Assembly: GCA_032690845.1 (NCBI GenBank)
Contig: CM064424.1
Coordinates: 29,808,228-29,872,227, forward strand
Direction: 5' to 3'
Length of the DNA: 64,000 bases
Origin: Eleusine coracana subsp. coracana
Taxonomy: Eukaryota > Streptophyta > Magnoliopsida > Poales > Poaceae
In this document: piece by piece, positions 12,970 through 25,200 of the stretch
Layout: every line of letters begins with the position of its first letter
Numbering within the stretch: the first letter of the stretch is position 1
Notes under the pieces: model-generated
The model's database searches: none
What the model saw: the letters and a program-made list of their open reading frames with translations, nothing else
What the model was told of the DNA's origin: nothing
Program-made: the position numbers and the translations under genes

Positions 12970-13950
12970 TGTTGGCACTTTCTAGCTACCCATTTTATAC
13001 GCTAAAAGCAACCATTTTCCTACCATATTTTTATCATAATTATGTGTTTTAACCTCTAATATTGACGATTCCCATATATAGTGTTGTTTGAGTGCTATGT
13101 TATATAATTAGGTGAAATGACACAAAAAAGACTCAAATATAAGAAGTACCAATATGAAGCCCGACTCGTCATGCAAGGAGGGCTTTTCACAAGCCCATAG
13201 CGCCTACAATACACCTACGGATATCCATAGAGCCCAATATGCAAGCCCAAGGTCGTAGCCAAATGCCTAATGATTTCTAGAGGATTTATCCGGAAGTAAA
13301 TATCAATTTGCACAGTCCAGAAACATCACTGCATTGCGAAGCAGTTTTGGGGATCAAGACGTGCTCTAATTAGAAAAGTTTGACTACCAAAATTGTAGAT
13401 CTTGTTGAGAGCTTTCCGGAACATATACGGATCATATTATTTGGACTCCAGAATGTGACAGGGCTTGTAGAAAAAGCGTCATTCTTTTACTCAGTTTCGA
13501 TGTTCACCAATTGTTTAAAGTGCTAAGTAAGTTCGATTTATAGATGACACATTGTCGTTGCTTCGGTGCCGATCGGCATATCCTTCCTTCGACCGCTAGA
13601 TGCATGCAGGCTAACTTTAGGTGTTTCTCTTTGGTGTATGTGTATGTTTTTAGATAGTTTTCTTTAAGCCCTGGTGCGAATTTAAACAACCTTCACTTAA
13701 GAACCTTCGTGCCAATCGACACATCAGTGCGCCCATCGGCACAAATCCTCTAGCTCTCATCAATAGAAGCTCTCATCATCCATGCTCTTATATGTGTAAT
13801 AAGTACTTCATGTAAGGATTGATTCATTAGATAACGTAGAAAACCCTAACACTGTGGATTCGATATAAATCTTGGAATACTGTAAGGGAAAAGCTACAAT
13901 ATACACCATATACTTGCGATATATAAGTGGGTACGTATAAACGACCAACA
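12970..13950 (+). repeat. LTR related to the solo LTR at 3787-5529
   Basis: It begins TGTTGGCAC and ends GACCAACA, so the ends are a perfect TGTTGG/CCAACA inverted repeat. Read in reverse complement it aligns along most of its length with the solo LTR at 3787-5529, but about 750 bp of the middle is absent. The purine-rich GGGAGAGC to its left suggests a 3' LTR in plus orientation. No primer-binding site follows it, and no clean 5-bp duplication is visible at its edges (AGAGC versus GCGTG). Confidence 0.65.
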
Positions 13951-14150
13951 GCGTGCGAGCTATAGCCGCCGCCTCCTCCCCCGAGCGAGCGGGCAACGCC
14001 GTCACCTCTCTTCCTCCACCGAGCGCATGGCCTCCTCTACCAAGCGAGTTACCCTTCTCCTCTCTCCCAACCCAGCCCGCCGTGTCGTCCTCCCCTCCCC
14101 TCGCACGGATCCGGTGGCCTCGAGGTCAGGAGGTGCCAGATCTGATGATG

Positions 14151-14347
14151 CAGGGTTCAAATAACCGGTGGCAACCGGCCAGTTAACCGGATTAATCAGA
14201 AAACCGGTCTCGGCCGATCACGTTAACCAGCCGGTTAATCCTAACACACCAGACTTAGTACTGTAGCTATTTGATTAACCGACCGATTATTTCAGTTAAC
14301 TGGTCAATTTTTTACCAAATCGAACCAACCGATTTATTTGAACTCTG
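14151..14347. mobile_element. Small inverted-repeat element (MITE), hAT-like ends
   Basis: A 197-bp segment begins CAGGGTTCAAATAACCGGT and ends in the complement of CAGAGTTCAAATAAATCGGT, giving imperfect terminal inverted repeats of about 19 bp. The interior is full of AACCGGTT-like motifs. It lies about 500 bp upstream of the PMD gene start. I could not see a convincing 8-bp duplication (TGATGATG versus ATCCAATG), so the family assignment is provisional. Confidence 0.5.
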
Positions 14348-14744
14348 ATCCAATGACAATGGCGGTGCCCACTCGCTCGGGGGAGGAGAGGTGGCGACGG
14401 CGACGCGCACGCACGGGGGATGAGGCGACATCAAGGTTGCGAGGTGCTAGATCTGGCGGCCTTTCCACGCAGCGACAGTGACGGCACGCAACTCCAAGGA
14501 TGGTATAATGGTGTTCTGGAGAAAATCACTTCCGTCGAAAGTTCTGGAGAAGGAAACAAATTATAGAGGTATCTGAACCGGCGTAACTTTTGAGGGGTAT
14601 CTGCAATTTTCAATTCCTCTTACCCTTGAACTGATGTGATGTTGACTGTACAAGTGCCTGACCAGAGTCCACCCACGCTCCACTTCGGTAGCCTTACCGA
14701 GGAAGCTTCCCACCACCTCCCGGTGTGCGCTTATTAACAAAAAC

Positions 14745-14790
14745 GAGTGATTTAATAAGGCCCCAATTCGCGTTCCCAATCACAGCACGA
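14745..14790 (+). promoter_or_regulatory. Possible core promoter of the PMD gene
   Basis: A TTTAATAAGG TATA-like element lies about 100 bp upstream of the ATG, followed by a pyrimidine/CA-rich stretch suitable for a start site. The start codon context CCACCGCCATGG is strong for a grass gene. The assignment rests on position and motif only. Confidence 0.3.
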
Positions 14791-14850
14791 ACCGCACTCA
14801 CAGCTCACTTAAGCTCTAAAAACCCCAGCTAAACCTCACCGGCCACCGCC

Positions 14851-17779
14851 ATGGCCGACGGCGACGAGCCCCTGGTCCAGGAATCGACCGCCCAAATCGT
14901 CTCCGGCGGTGGCCGCACCGTCCGATCGGCGTTCTTCCTGCTCCCCCGCGCGGACACCTCCCGTCCCCCTTCTCTGCCGTCCCAGCCCCGCGACCCGGGC
15001 CCAGTTCTTGAGGCCGAGCTCAGGGCGGAATTCAAGGGCTGGGCGGGCTCCCCTGGGCTCTGGCGGCTGTGGGTCGCTAAGCTCCGGCCGCGGCACCAGC
15101 GGCTGTGGCAGGACGTCGGGATCTTGGACGCCATCCTCGCGACCACGAGCCGGGTGCGCCGGCACGAGGCCGCACTGCTCCAGCTGGCGGCGTTCTGGTC
15201 GGCTGGCACCAACACCTTCATCTTCCCCTGGGGCGAGGCCACCGTCACTCTCCAGGACGTCGCCGTGCTCGCCGGCCTGCCCCTCCTGGGAGGCCCCGTG
15301 CGCGCGGCGCTGCCGTACGAGCTCGAAAGGGAGGTGACCGCACTCGAATCCGTCCGTATTATGCTCAATCGGAGCTCGAAGAAGAAGCCCACTTACGGCG
15401 CGTGGGTAAAGTATTTCCTGGAGAAGGACGCGTCCGAGCTGGTGGAGCACGGCGCGTTCCTGTCGATGTGGCTGTCCCTTTTCGTCTTTGCGGCGCCTCC
15501 GTTCAACGTGGTGCGGCGGGAGGTGTTCCCCCTTGCCGTCCGCCTTGCGCGTGGCCAGAGCGTGGCGCTCGCGCCTGCGGCGCTCGCCAGCATTTACAAT
15601 GATCTCTCCGGGCTCAAACGCCATTTCACCTCGGACAAGGAAGATGAACTGTTTGGAGTCTCGGCGCCAATGCACATCCTCCAGCTCTGGATTTGGGAGC
15701 ATTTCCCTGAGCTTCGCCCTGAGATGGCAAACTCTCCTGATCCTGGTAACCTTGGCGCGCCAAGGGCTGCCCGGTGGCATGATGTTTCCAAACCGCTCAA
15801 CCCCAAATACGTCCGTGCAGTGTTCATGTCCCCAATGGATTTTGAGTGGAGGCCTTATGGAAGTAGCACTTTTGCTCTGCCTCCGGAAGCCAGTGGCTGC
15901 TGGGTCCATGGCCAAGATATTGCAGGAAGTAAAGCACTGCTGTCTTTTGCGCGGTGTTTGCATCCTTGTGAGCTTGTGGGCATAGACTGCATTGAGAAGT
16001 ACCGTCCTCATCGTGTTGCGAGGCAGCTTGGCTTCGATCAGGACGTGCCGAGAACAGTTGCCCGTGTAATCCCAAAATGGAAGAGAGCATGGGATACATA
16101 CAACATCAAGGCGGAAAATTATGCATTTCTTGTTCCAAATCACCAGCCAAGTGTAACGGCTGAGTATGTGAAATGGTGGGAGCCTTACTCATTGGCTTGT
16201 GCTTCTACGGTTGCTGATGCTGTGAAGATGAAAAGGCACCATATTTCTGTTCTTCCAATAAAAAGGAAAATGGAAGGTCCTCCTGCCACTAATTCTGACA
16301 AAAAGCTGCATGTGGATACCGCCACCAGGATGCCCCAGCCAGTGTCAAATGAAACCGAGGATCAACTGGATCACATTCCTCTTGTCGAAAGGCTCAATAG
16401 CATCATTAAGATGATACCTAGGGGCACAACAGAAAGTGTGGTGACAAGTGCTGAGCACGAGCAAACTGCAGAAGGGCCAAAGTGTTTTACACCAAGGATT
16501 TCAAATGTTGGAGCAAGAAAGGCATCTCTTCAAAGCAATGCTGAGCAAGTTCTATCTGATGTAGCACCAAGCTCTGCGAATATAATTAGTGAATTGTCCT
16601 GTGGGCCAGTTACAATAAAGGCACATGGCAAATATCTTCAACAAAGTAAAGAGATGACTGACAGTGAGGGAAAAAACAGAATATCTGGGTATGATGATGC
16701 TCTGCTCCATAATGCTGCCCAGGGTGCAGTGAGTATTGGAAGCAATGAAGCCACTGAAGCTACAGTTGAAGTTGATATGCTGCCAACACTTGAAGATTTC
16801 TTGGTGATCAGTGATGACGAGTCTGTTGAAGCAAATGGCAATGAATGTGAAGTGAGCACAATGCTTCTGGAATCACCCATGTTGGGAACTAAAATATCCT
16901 CCCTGCAAGACGGAAATGGAGAAAACCAACAGTTTAATGCAAGCAATGACGTGAAGAGCCAAGGTTCAAGGGAAATGATGGTTATGATAATCTGCAGTGA
17001 TGAGTCTGATAAAGCAAGAATCAAGGAAGGTGTGATATTTGATGAAGAAACGATGAATGAAAATAGTTACTGTAAAATGCATCTCAAATCTGGGTACATC
17101 TTACAGGAGACAAATGAAGAAAATCAGTCAACCAGTGAAAGAAATGATGAGCAGGATAACCCGATGTTGAAGGATTCTATGGTGCAAAGCAATCGTGATT
17201 GCGAGCTTGCAACTGTTCTAAATGACACAAGTCTCAGACAAGACCCAGACCTATTGACTCATGTTGCTAATGTTCAAACTGATGTTGGTCACTTAGAAAG
17301 GTCAACTGAGCAATGCTTTGCTGCAGGAGAGATAGATAGTACAGACAAAGGGAAGAAGGAAGACTCCGTGGAATCCAACAGAAAAATATCAGGTACGAGA
17401 ATTGTTGTAGGGAGTATACTTCATATTAGCTTAAGCATATCAAACACCACAATCCATTACCTGTCCCTCTTTCTCTTTTCCAGGAAACTGTGAGAGGTCC
17501 TCTAGCAGGCTGGTTGATGGAATCATTGAATTTGACAGTATAGGCATTTGTACTAAAACTCTCTACTATCTTAATCCATTTGATCTGGCAAGAAAAATTC
17601 ATGGAAAATATGCAAATATCATAGATGTGAATCGAGATGTTTACTTACCAAGAAGAGCAGTTGGGACGACGGAAATGATAAAGAAGGCATCCGCAATTCG
17701 AAAGGCCGAAATTGCTGAGTTGATGAAAAACATTGATCTTCTGAAAGAAGAAATTTGGGTGCTAGAGGCAGCTCATTGA
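14851..17779 (+). CDS. Plant mobile domain (PMD, MAIN-like) protein, two exons
   Basis: Exon 1 is 14851-17392 and exon 2 is 17484-17779. The 91-bp intron has GTACGA at its donor and a pyrimidine-rich CTTTTCCAG acceptor. Spliced, the frame stays open to a TGA at 17777-17779 and gives 945 residues. Reading through the intron would stop early at 17493. Residues about 50-470 form the plant mobile domain (PF10536 family), with the typical WRLW, RLWQDVGILDAI, FIFPWGEATVTLQDVA, LQLWIWEHFP and YVKWWEPY blocks. An acidic, Ser/Asn-rich linker follows, then a C-terminal part ending in a charged helical stretch (KAEIAELMKNIDLLKEEIW) that looks like a coiled coil. MAIN/MAIL proteins of this family are nuclear and act in silencing and genome stability; PMD domains also occur in transposons. 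The clean 5' context, intact frame and intron favour a host gene. The exact role is unknown. Confidence 0.88.
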
Positions 17780-17970
17780 TGTGAAGCCCTCAAAAAGTAA
17801 AGTATAACTGATATGTAGTAGTATTTTTTTAATTACAAGACAGTAATGGGTTTCAGGTGAAATATTTCCTTTTGTGCCTTTTGTTTTTGCCCGAAATCAG
17901 CAGGAGATCCCTGCTACTTAATGTTCGTTCTGTGCATTGAAGAATGTGCAGCATTTTCTGACTATTATAG

Positions 17971-18195
17971 CGCGTGGCCTCAAGGATTTGGGGCTGGGTC
18001 GGCTGTTAGGGCAGACCTAGGTTCTAGGTACTGTTCCAAGGTCGTTTTTTTCCCTTGTGTGTGTGCTTAGTTAGTCCTTTGTTATGAGTTTGACCCCTCC
18101 CGCCTTGGTCCCAGCTTGAGGGGTCTATGTGCAGACCGTTTATTCCTCCCTTTAATACAAAGATACACAGCTCTCCTGCATATACACGAAAAAAA
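17971..18195 (+). mobile_element. 5'-truncated LINE (L1-type) 3' end
   Basis: The segment ends in TAATACAAAGATACACAGC, CTCTCCTGC and a short A-run, the 3' tail of a grass L1 family also seen at 32187 and (inverted) at 58367. It lies about 190 bp past the PMD stop codon and may contribute to the gene's 3' UTR. Only a weak TATAG repeat is visible as a possible target duplication. Confidence 0.65.
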
Positions 18196-19903
18196 TATAG
18201 AACTAGTCAAACTTCTTTTTGTGTTTTTTTAAATCAAAGTGAATGCAATTATTTTTTCTATTGTGATCAAAGCATACCTTTTCAGGACCTTCTTAATTAC
18301 TAGACATATTGATATTAACAAGGAATAAACATCAAATAAGATTAGATTATGGAGTAGCATCATACAGTGAGACAAAGTTGAAGGCTGAAAAGGCAGCATT
18401 TCCTGGGACTTCCATTACACTGGCAACAAAACTATTGCCTATTCGATTATGTGCAGTCTGTCCACAACATACTTAAACCAATTGAGATAATTGGTAAATA
18501 GATAATATATTTTCTTGTTGAAGATATATGATTTTGTTTTCAGTTCCTTCATTGTCGGTAAAAAGGGAGATACTGTTTTTATCCTGACAGTTTCTTAGGC
18601 ATATCCATTTTATTTGTTCTATATGATATGTATATAGTGGCACACTCATTGATCTGACTTTGTAGGATAGGTAATTTAGTCATGTAATGTTTATATGTGG
18701 CTATTTATGTTTTTGGTTATTAGGGAACTATTTGTCCAATTTAAATTCCATAGCCAAAGCAACTGCACATTCCTATTTCAAAAGGAAAGTTGATCATGAA
18801 CAATTTCACATAGGTAAAATGACTACCTTGGTATAATTTATGTTGTGTGCCGCTCTTCATTTACTTGTTGAATTTGCTCATTCTGCTTCTGCTTATACAG
18901 TTCTAATATGTCTTGAGTCTAGGAAAATTTAAAGTTTTGTTATGCATTACCAATGTTCAAATTTTGATATGATTCTGAATATAGTTTGACCAACATGAAA
19001 AAAAAAATGAACATTCAAAAAGCGAACTTCTAACATTGCATTATATCACCTACAATTCCAGCTGATTACATTGTAGCTAGTTACATGACATTTTCAACTA
19101 TGCAAGTGGAAAGTCGTTTCTTGATTACAAAGTGGCCTCATTTGAGAAGATCTTGTTCATCATATAATTTTACTAACACGATGGCAGGCATTTAACTTCA
19201 CATGTTACCATGCTATATTTTGTGATATACTAAGAGGTTTATCTTTGAGAAAATAATTATATGCATACCCATGCAAATAATTTTTGGACGCTGCACATTG
19301 CCAGTACTGCATTCAAGCTTAGCAAAAGTTCCTTTCGTGAAGCGGGACCTATTTCTCGTGCAGTCATAATTTCATATTTTTGAACTTATGTTGAGCTCGT
19401 CCTAATTTTTTTGTGATATGTGAGATTTTTCTTTTTTTATGTGCTTAGGTTAGCCTTTTTGTTGCATACTGTGGCAAAAACAAGATGTACTTCAAGCGCC
19501 ATTAATTTTTGGACTTACTTTCCTGCACTCGTGGTGTCAAATACTCTGTTGTGTGTAACAAAGTTAGAACGGCAGAAGACAGAGTTGTTGCTTGAGCTCT
19601 CTGGTCATTTGAGGAGCCATCTTCGCTTGAAAACTGGCACGCCTCAGTATTTGGTGCTAATATGCAGTTCCATGTGAGCAACAACATGATTTGGCCATTT
19701 TTCAATTGGAAAATCAGTGTAAACCATTCCGAGATGTCAAGAAGCAAGATGAACTCTTAGGCTGGGAAATCCTCTTTGCCGATATCCTTTTACTGACAAG
19801 TAAAAACATATTACCAAGATATATGTGTCTTGATGATTATTTGCTTACGTACTCCAGGTTACAACAGCAGCAACCGGCAATGCCCTGAGCCGTCTATGTC
19901 CAC
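18196..19903. other. Intergenic sequence, nothing supported
   Basis: AT-rich sequence between the PMD gene and the WDR25-like fragment. Short open frames on both strands near 19420-19890 match no domain. The missing 3' exons of the WDR25-like gene would be expected here on the minus strand, but I could not recognise them. Confidence 0.5.
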
Positions 19904-20038
19904 ATCCCAAACAATTATTGTGTTCTCACTAACATTGCTTTGAGTCGTGTCAGTTGAAGATATAAACTGTTTTCCATCAGCGCTAAATTCAATGTCAAGG
20001 ATAGTTCCGAGACTTCTATTAAATTCTTTAGTTACAAG
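19904..20038 (-). pseudogene. WDR25: WDR25-like WD40 gene, exon 2 distal piece
   Basis: On the minus strand this encodes a WD40 repeat (TKEFNRSLGTILDIEFSADG, then FISSTDTT, ending IIVWDV). It continues directly, in frame, from the piece at 31665-31868 once copia-A and one copy of its ACAAG duplication are removed. It ends at a possible GTGGAC donor near 19903. The remaining three or so repeats of a WDR25-type propeller are not visible beyond it. WDR25 is related to the splicing factor PRP17; its plant role is not established. Assignment to WDR25 rests on remembered family sequence and should be confirmed by alignment. Confidence 0.75.
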
Positions 20039-20511
20039 TGTTGGAATTGACCTCGGTCTGATCTAATTGGGCCATCAGGCCCAATTCTAATCCTATACTA
20101 ATCCCTATTAGCTGCCTTTGATTGGGAGGCAAACTCAGCCAACTTAAGGGCTCGGCCCATGTCCACAACACTATATAACTAAAGGGAGATCTCTAGGTTT
20201 CCCTAGTCGCGAGTTAATTCACGAGTTAAACTGTTAGGGGTGTTTCTACCCTGACCTAACCGATCCAGAAGGGTGCTGGAAGGCGTGGAAGATCGGTGTC
20301 CCTCTCTACATCGACATCCAGGCGTTCTTCATCCTCTACTTGATCTACTTCCTCTACGGTGGCTAAAGGCCTATTTCATCTACACTACAACAGGCTTTAG
20401 GGAGAGATCATCATGACTGGTAAGTCAATTAAGCAATAATTTTAAGTCTTGTAGGTGTGATCTTTACTAGACTAGTGATCCTGCTAAGTAGTTGATCAAA
20501 TTGATGTAACA
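20039..20511 (+). repeat. Copia-A 5' LTR
   Basis: 473 bp, TGTTGGAATT to GATGTAACA. A TATA-like element, ACTATATAAC, lies near 20171. The paired LTR is at 31191-31664. Confidence 0.92.
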
Positions 20512-20513
20512 AA

Positions 20514-20525
20514 TGGTATTAGAGC
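20514..20525 (+). promoter_or_regulatory. Copia-A primer-binding site
   Basis: TGGTATTAGAGC, two bases after the LTR. It matches the common copia site complementary to initiator tRNA-Met (TGGTATCAGAGC) with one transition. Confidence 0.85.
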
Positions 20526-21396
20526 GCGCGGGAAATTTAGTTTGCTGCGCACGTGGACCATCACGGGCCATTTTCGAGATTTGGGGATTTTTTTATTTAT
20601 TACCTAATTTTCATTTTCCTTTAATAATTTTGCTCAGTCTTAATCCCTGATTTAGGATTAAGTAATTAAGAAATTAAGAATTATTTATGAGCTCAAATTT
20701 TGCTGCAAAATTATAAATTATATTTTAAGAATTTGTTGCAGTAAAATTTGGGATCATTTTCTAAGTCTATTTCGGCACAATTTTCAATTATTATTTGGAA
20801 AATTATTTTAAGTTAATGTTCATAGTAATATTTTATTTTGCTACATTTTAAGCTTCTGCTGTCATTTTGAGAATTTATATTCATCAAATAAATTATTTTT
20901 ATTTATTTATTTTAGATACATATTTGGACTTTATTGATTATAATAATTTAAGAGATAAGTGTAAGATTAATTCAGTCATTAAGTGTAAGGGATAAGTGTA
21001 ACGATTATGATTATGATAATTTTGCCAAAATTATGAGTTTTTTTTAAAAGAATTCTCCCAAATTAAGTTTGATTTTAGACAATCAAAATAAGTTCTCTCA
21101 AATGTTTGTGTCATCATTTTAAGATTATGTCACTGAGAATATTATGTTAAATGACCTATTAAGTTCTAATAATTTTAGTGCTATTTTATTTTTCATCATG
21201 TTTATGCCACTAAATGAATAAGTTTTAAGTGTTGAATCCTTAAGTTCTAGATTTAAGTTTATTTAATTTCCTATCACCATCAGTTATGCCTTCAGATTAA
21301 TGAGAAATGCATTACTCGCATTATTGTTGCAATGAGTACTTGCACCATAAGATTATGATATTGACTAAATATTATTATTTGGTCTTATCAACTTAC

Positions 21397-21578
21397 ATGA
21401 AACCCATTAAACCCTTTAATGGCATTGATTTTCCTTTATGGAAAACTAAGGTGCAAGATATTCTCAAGTTTCTGGAACTTGATTATGTACTTGGTGAGGT
21501 CAAGTTATTTCTTCCCACTTCTCGAATATCATTTCAAGCTAGATAAATGGAAGGAGGATAATGAGTTTCCAAAGGAAT
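21397..21578 (+). pseudogene. Copia-A gag, 5' part
   Basis: From the ATG at 21397 the frame gives a copia gag start (FNGIDFPLWKTKVQDIL), the usual N-terminal block that binds in the capsid domain. The frame shifts near 21500, and a second frame carries a DKWKEDNEF block up to the gypsy-B insertion point. The rest resumes at 28403. It is broken and not expected to make a product. Confidence 0.7.
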
Positions 21579-22217
21579 TGATAAGTGTAGATTGCCCGAT
21601 CTTTCGGCGAGTGTAGATAACTTCGATTCGGTGGATGTCAACCCTCACGATCCGACTACGACGAGCAAGCCCGAAGCGCCAATGCAATCGCTGAACCAAC
21701 TTCCGGAGGATATTAACCTTGCGATAAACAAGATCAACCTGATCACGAGGATCAATTCTTACGCGCAATCGAAGAACGAGCAAGAATTAGAGGCGAGCAA
21801 TCTGATGTATTGCACGAAGGTGGAGTTCTGAATTCACGTCGAGAGACGGATGAATAGCTAAGCTAATCTTAAAACAAAACTCAAAGATTACAAGGGGCAC
21901 AACCCTTGACTAAATAGGGGGAGCGCGGCATCTAGGGCCGGCTGAAGTAGAGAGGCGTGCGGTGGAGAGGTAGTCGCGCGACTTGGGCTACTTGGGCCTT
22001 CGAGGGGCGTCATCCTGGGCCGTCGTTCCTTAGCATCAAAACCATCTTCAATTCCTGGGCTCGAGCTCTAGTGATTGGGCCCTTGTACGTTGTCGTCTCG
22101 TTGGAAGATGGGTCCATAACTTGAGAAGGCGCAACGACGAGAGGTGGACGCGTGACAACTTGGTTTGGCGCGCCGTCTTCCATTGTCGTTGTTCGTATGT
22201 CGTTGATGTCCTCATCA
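21579..22217 (-). repeat. Gypsy-B 3' LTR
   Basis: 639 bp. It carries the last part of the pol reading frame (22010-22217), ending in a GPITRARA motif. Its polypurine tract lies at about 22218-22230 on the plus-strand map. Confidence 0.95.
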
Positions 22218-25200
22218 TCCTCCCCTTCTTGAAGCAAAGTCGTTCTCGACGGCAACGCATCATCCTCACCCAAATATGGTCTCAAATCTGCTACATTAAA
22301 ACTAGTGGAAACACCAAACTCCATGGGCAAGTCAAGAACATAAGCATTATCGTTAATCTTGGTTAGCACTTTAAAAGGACCAGCAGCACGAGGCATCAAT
22401 TTAGAACGACGCAAAGTAGGAAATCTATCTTTACGCAAGTGCAACCAAACCAAATCACCAGGTTCAAAAGAAACATGTTTTCTACCTTTACTACCAGCAA
22501 CTTGATACTTCTTATTAGCAACGGCAATGTTGTGTTGTGTTTCTTCATGCAATTGTTTCATGTGATCAATATGAGCAATAACATCAACATTTGGTCCATC
22601 TTCAGCATCAATAGCAAACAAATCAATAGGCGCCCTAGGAACATAGCCATAAACAACCTCAAAAGGACACATTTTAGTGGCAGAATGTGTAGCACGATTA
22701 TAAGCAAATTCAACATGAGGTAAACAATCTTTCCAACGTCTCAAATTTTTATCTAGAACAGCTCTAAGCATAGCAGATAAAGTTCTATTTACTACCTCTG
22801 TTTGCCCATCAGTTTGAGGATGACAAGTAGTACTAAACAGCAGCTTAGTTCCTAATTTATTCCAAAGAGAACGCCAAAAGTGACTAAGAAACTTAGCATC
22901 ACGATCAGAGACAATTGTTTTAGGAATTCCATGCAGTCTAACAATCTCTCTAAAGAACAATTCAACAACATTGGAGGCATCATCAGTTTTATGACAAGGT
23001 ATAAAGTGAGCCATTTTAGAGAAACGATCAACCACCACAAAAATACTGTCCCTTCCCTTCTTAGTACGAGGCAATCCCAAAACAAAATTCATCGAAATAT
23101 CATGCCAAGGAGAAGAGGGAACAGGTAAGGGCATATACAAACCATGATTACCCAAACGGGATTTAGCTTTTTGACATGTAGTACAGCGGGCAACAAGACG
23201 CTCAACATCACGGCGCATCCGTGGCCAAAAGAAGTGATCGACCAACACCTCATGTGTCTTGAAAACGCCAAAATGACCCATAAGACCACCTCCATGCACC
23301 TCCTGTAACAACAAAAGATGAACCGAGCTAGCTGAAATACACAGCTTGTTAGCACGAAACAGGAACCCATCCTGCATATGAAATTTTCCCCAAGGTTTAC
23401 CATCCTTACAATGCATCATAATATCATGAAAATCAGCATCATTCACATACTGATCTTTCAAAGCTTGCAAACCAAAGATTTTAAAGTCGAATTGGGACAG
23501 CATTGTATAACGACGAGACAAAGCATCGGCAATCACATTTTCCTTCCCGTTTTTATGTTTAATGATGTACGGAAAAGATTCAATAAATTCAACCCATTTA
23601 GCATGCCGACGGTTCAGATTAGTCTGGGTTCTAATATGTTTCAAAGCCTCATGATCAGAATGAATAATAAATTCGCGAGGCCATAAATAATGCTGCCATG
23701 TTTGCAAAGTTCTTACTAAAGCATAAAGTTCTTTATCATAAGTGGAATATTTAAGAGCAGCACCACTTAACTTCTTACTAAAATAAGCAATGGGTTTATG
23801 ATCTTGTAACAAAACAGCACCCAAACCAATTCCACTAGCATCACAGTCCAATTCAAACACTTTATCAAAATTAGGCAATTGTAAGAGAGGAGCGAGAGTT
23901 AACCGTTCCTTTAAAGTGTTGAATGCATCGTCCTGTGGTGCACCCCACTCAAATGGCGCACCCTTCTTGGTCAGCTCATGTAATGGTGCAGCAATAGAAC
24001 TGAAATCCCGCACAAAACGACGATAGAAGCCTGTAAGACCAAGAAAACTGCGAACCTGTGTGACCGTCATCGGTTGTGGCCAACTCTGAATGGCGTCCAC
24101 CTTGCTGCTATCCACCTCAATGCACTGTGGAGTAACAACATAGCCAAGAAACAAAACACGTTGCGTGCAAAAAGTGCATTTTTCCATGTTCCCAAATAAG
24201 CGAGCAGCACGCAAAGCATCAAAAACAGCATGCAAATGATCTAAATGCTCATTCATGGATTTGCTGTATATAAGGATATCATCAAAATAGACAACAACAA
24301 ATATTCCAATGAAAGGCCGAAGAACTTCATTCATTAAGCGCATAAAAGTGCTAGGAGCATTAGACAATCCAAACGGCATAACCAACCATTCATACAAGCC
24401 AAATTTAGCTTTAAAAGCCGTTTTCCATTCATCTCCTAATTTCATTCTTATCTGATGGTAACCACTACGCAAATCAACCTTAGAGAAAATTGTGACACCA
24501 CTAAGTTCATCAAGCATATCATCAAGGCGTGGTATAGGATATTGATAACGAATTGTAATATTGTTAATGGCACGACAATCTACACACATACGCCAAGAAC
24601 CATCTTTCTTAGGAACAAGCAAAATAGGAACCGAACAAGGACTGAGAGACTCACGAATGTAACCTTTATCAAGCAATGCTTGCACTTGACGCTGAATTTC
24701 TTTTGTCTCCTCAGGATTTGTACGGTACGGGGCACGATTAGGAAGTTGTGCGCCTAGAATTAAATCAATCTGATGTTCTATGCCACGAATAGGAGGAAGA
24801 CCCGGTGGCAATTCAGCAGGAAAAACATCTTTATAGTCCTGCAGAAGGTTAGCAATAGCAGGAGGAATATGCAACATAGGTACCTCATATAATAAAACAA
24901 GCATACGAGAGCAAACTAGCGCATAGCAGGGCAGATTAGCATCATGTAACTCATCAAAATCAGCACGTGTAGCAAGCAATATAGGGTTATGCAATTTGAT
25001 CACAGGTTGAACAGGTGCAACAGGTGGTGATTTAATCAATTTTGCAGCTTTTGCCGCTCTAGCAATATCATCTTTTAGAACTTGTTCAGGTGTCATAGGA
25101 TGAATAACAATTTTTTGATCCTTAAACATGAAGGAATAATAATTGGAGCGATCATGATGAACACTATCAACATCATATTGCCAAGGACGTCCAAGCAACA

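Noticed and set aside
14143..14355. 8-bp target duplication around the element at 14151-14347
   Set aside because: TGATGATG and ATCCAATG do not match, so no duplication is claimed.
14836..16143. 435-codon minus-strand open frame
   Set aside because: Antisense to the PMD coding exon; no domain is recognisable and composition explains it.
14851..17493. Single-exon 880-residue model of the PMD gene
   Set aside because: It reads through a GT-AG intron; splicing gives a longer, sensible C-terminus.
20378..20400. CACTACAACAGG as a CACTA terminus
   Set aside because: It lies inside both copia-A LTRs at the same position, so it is LTR sequence.
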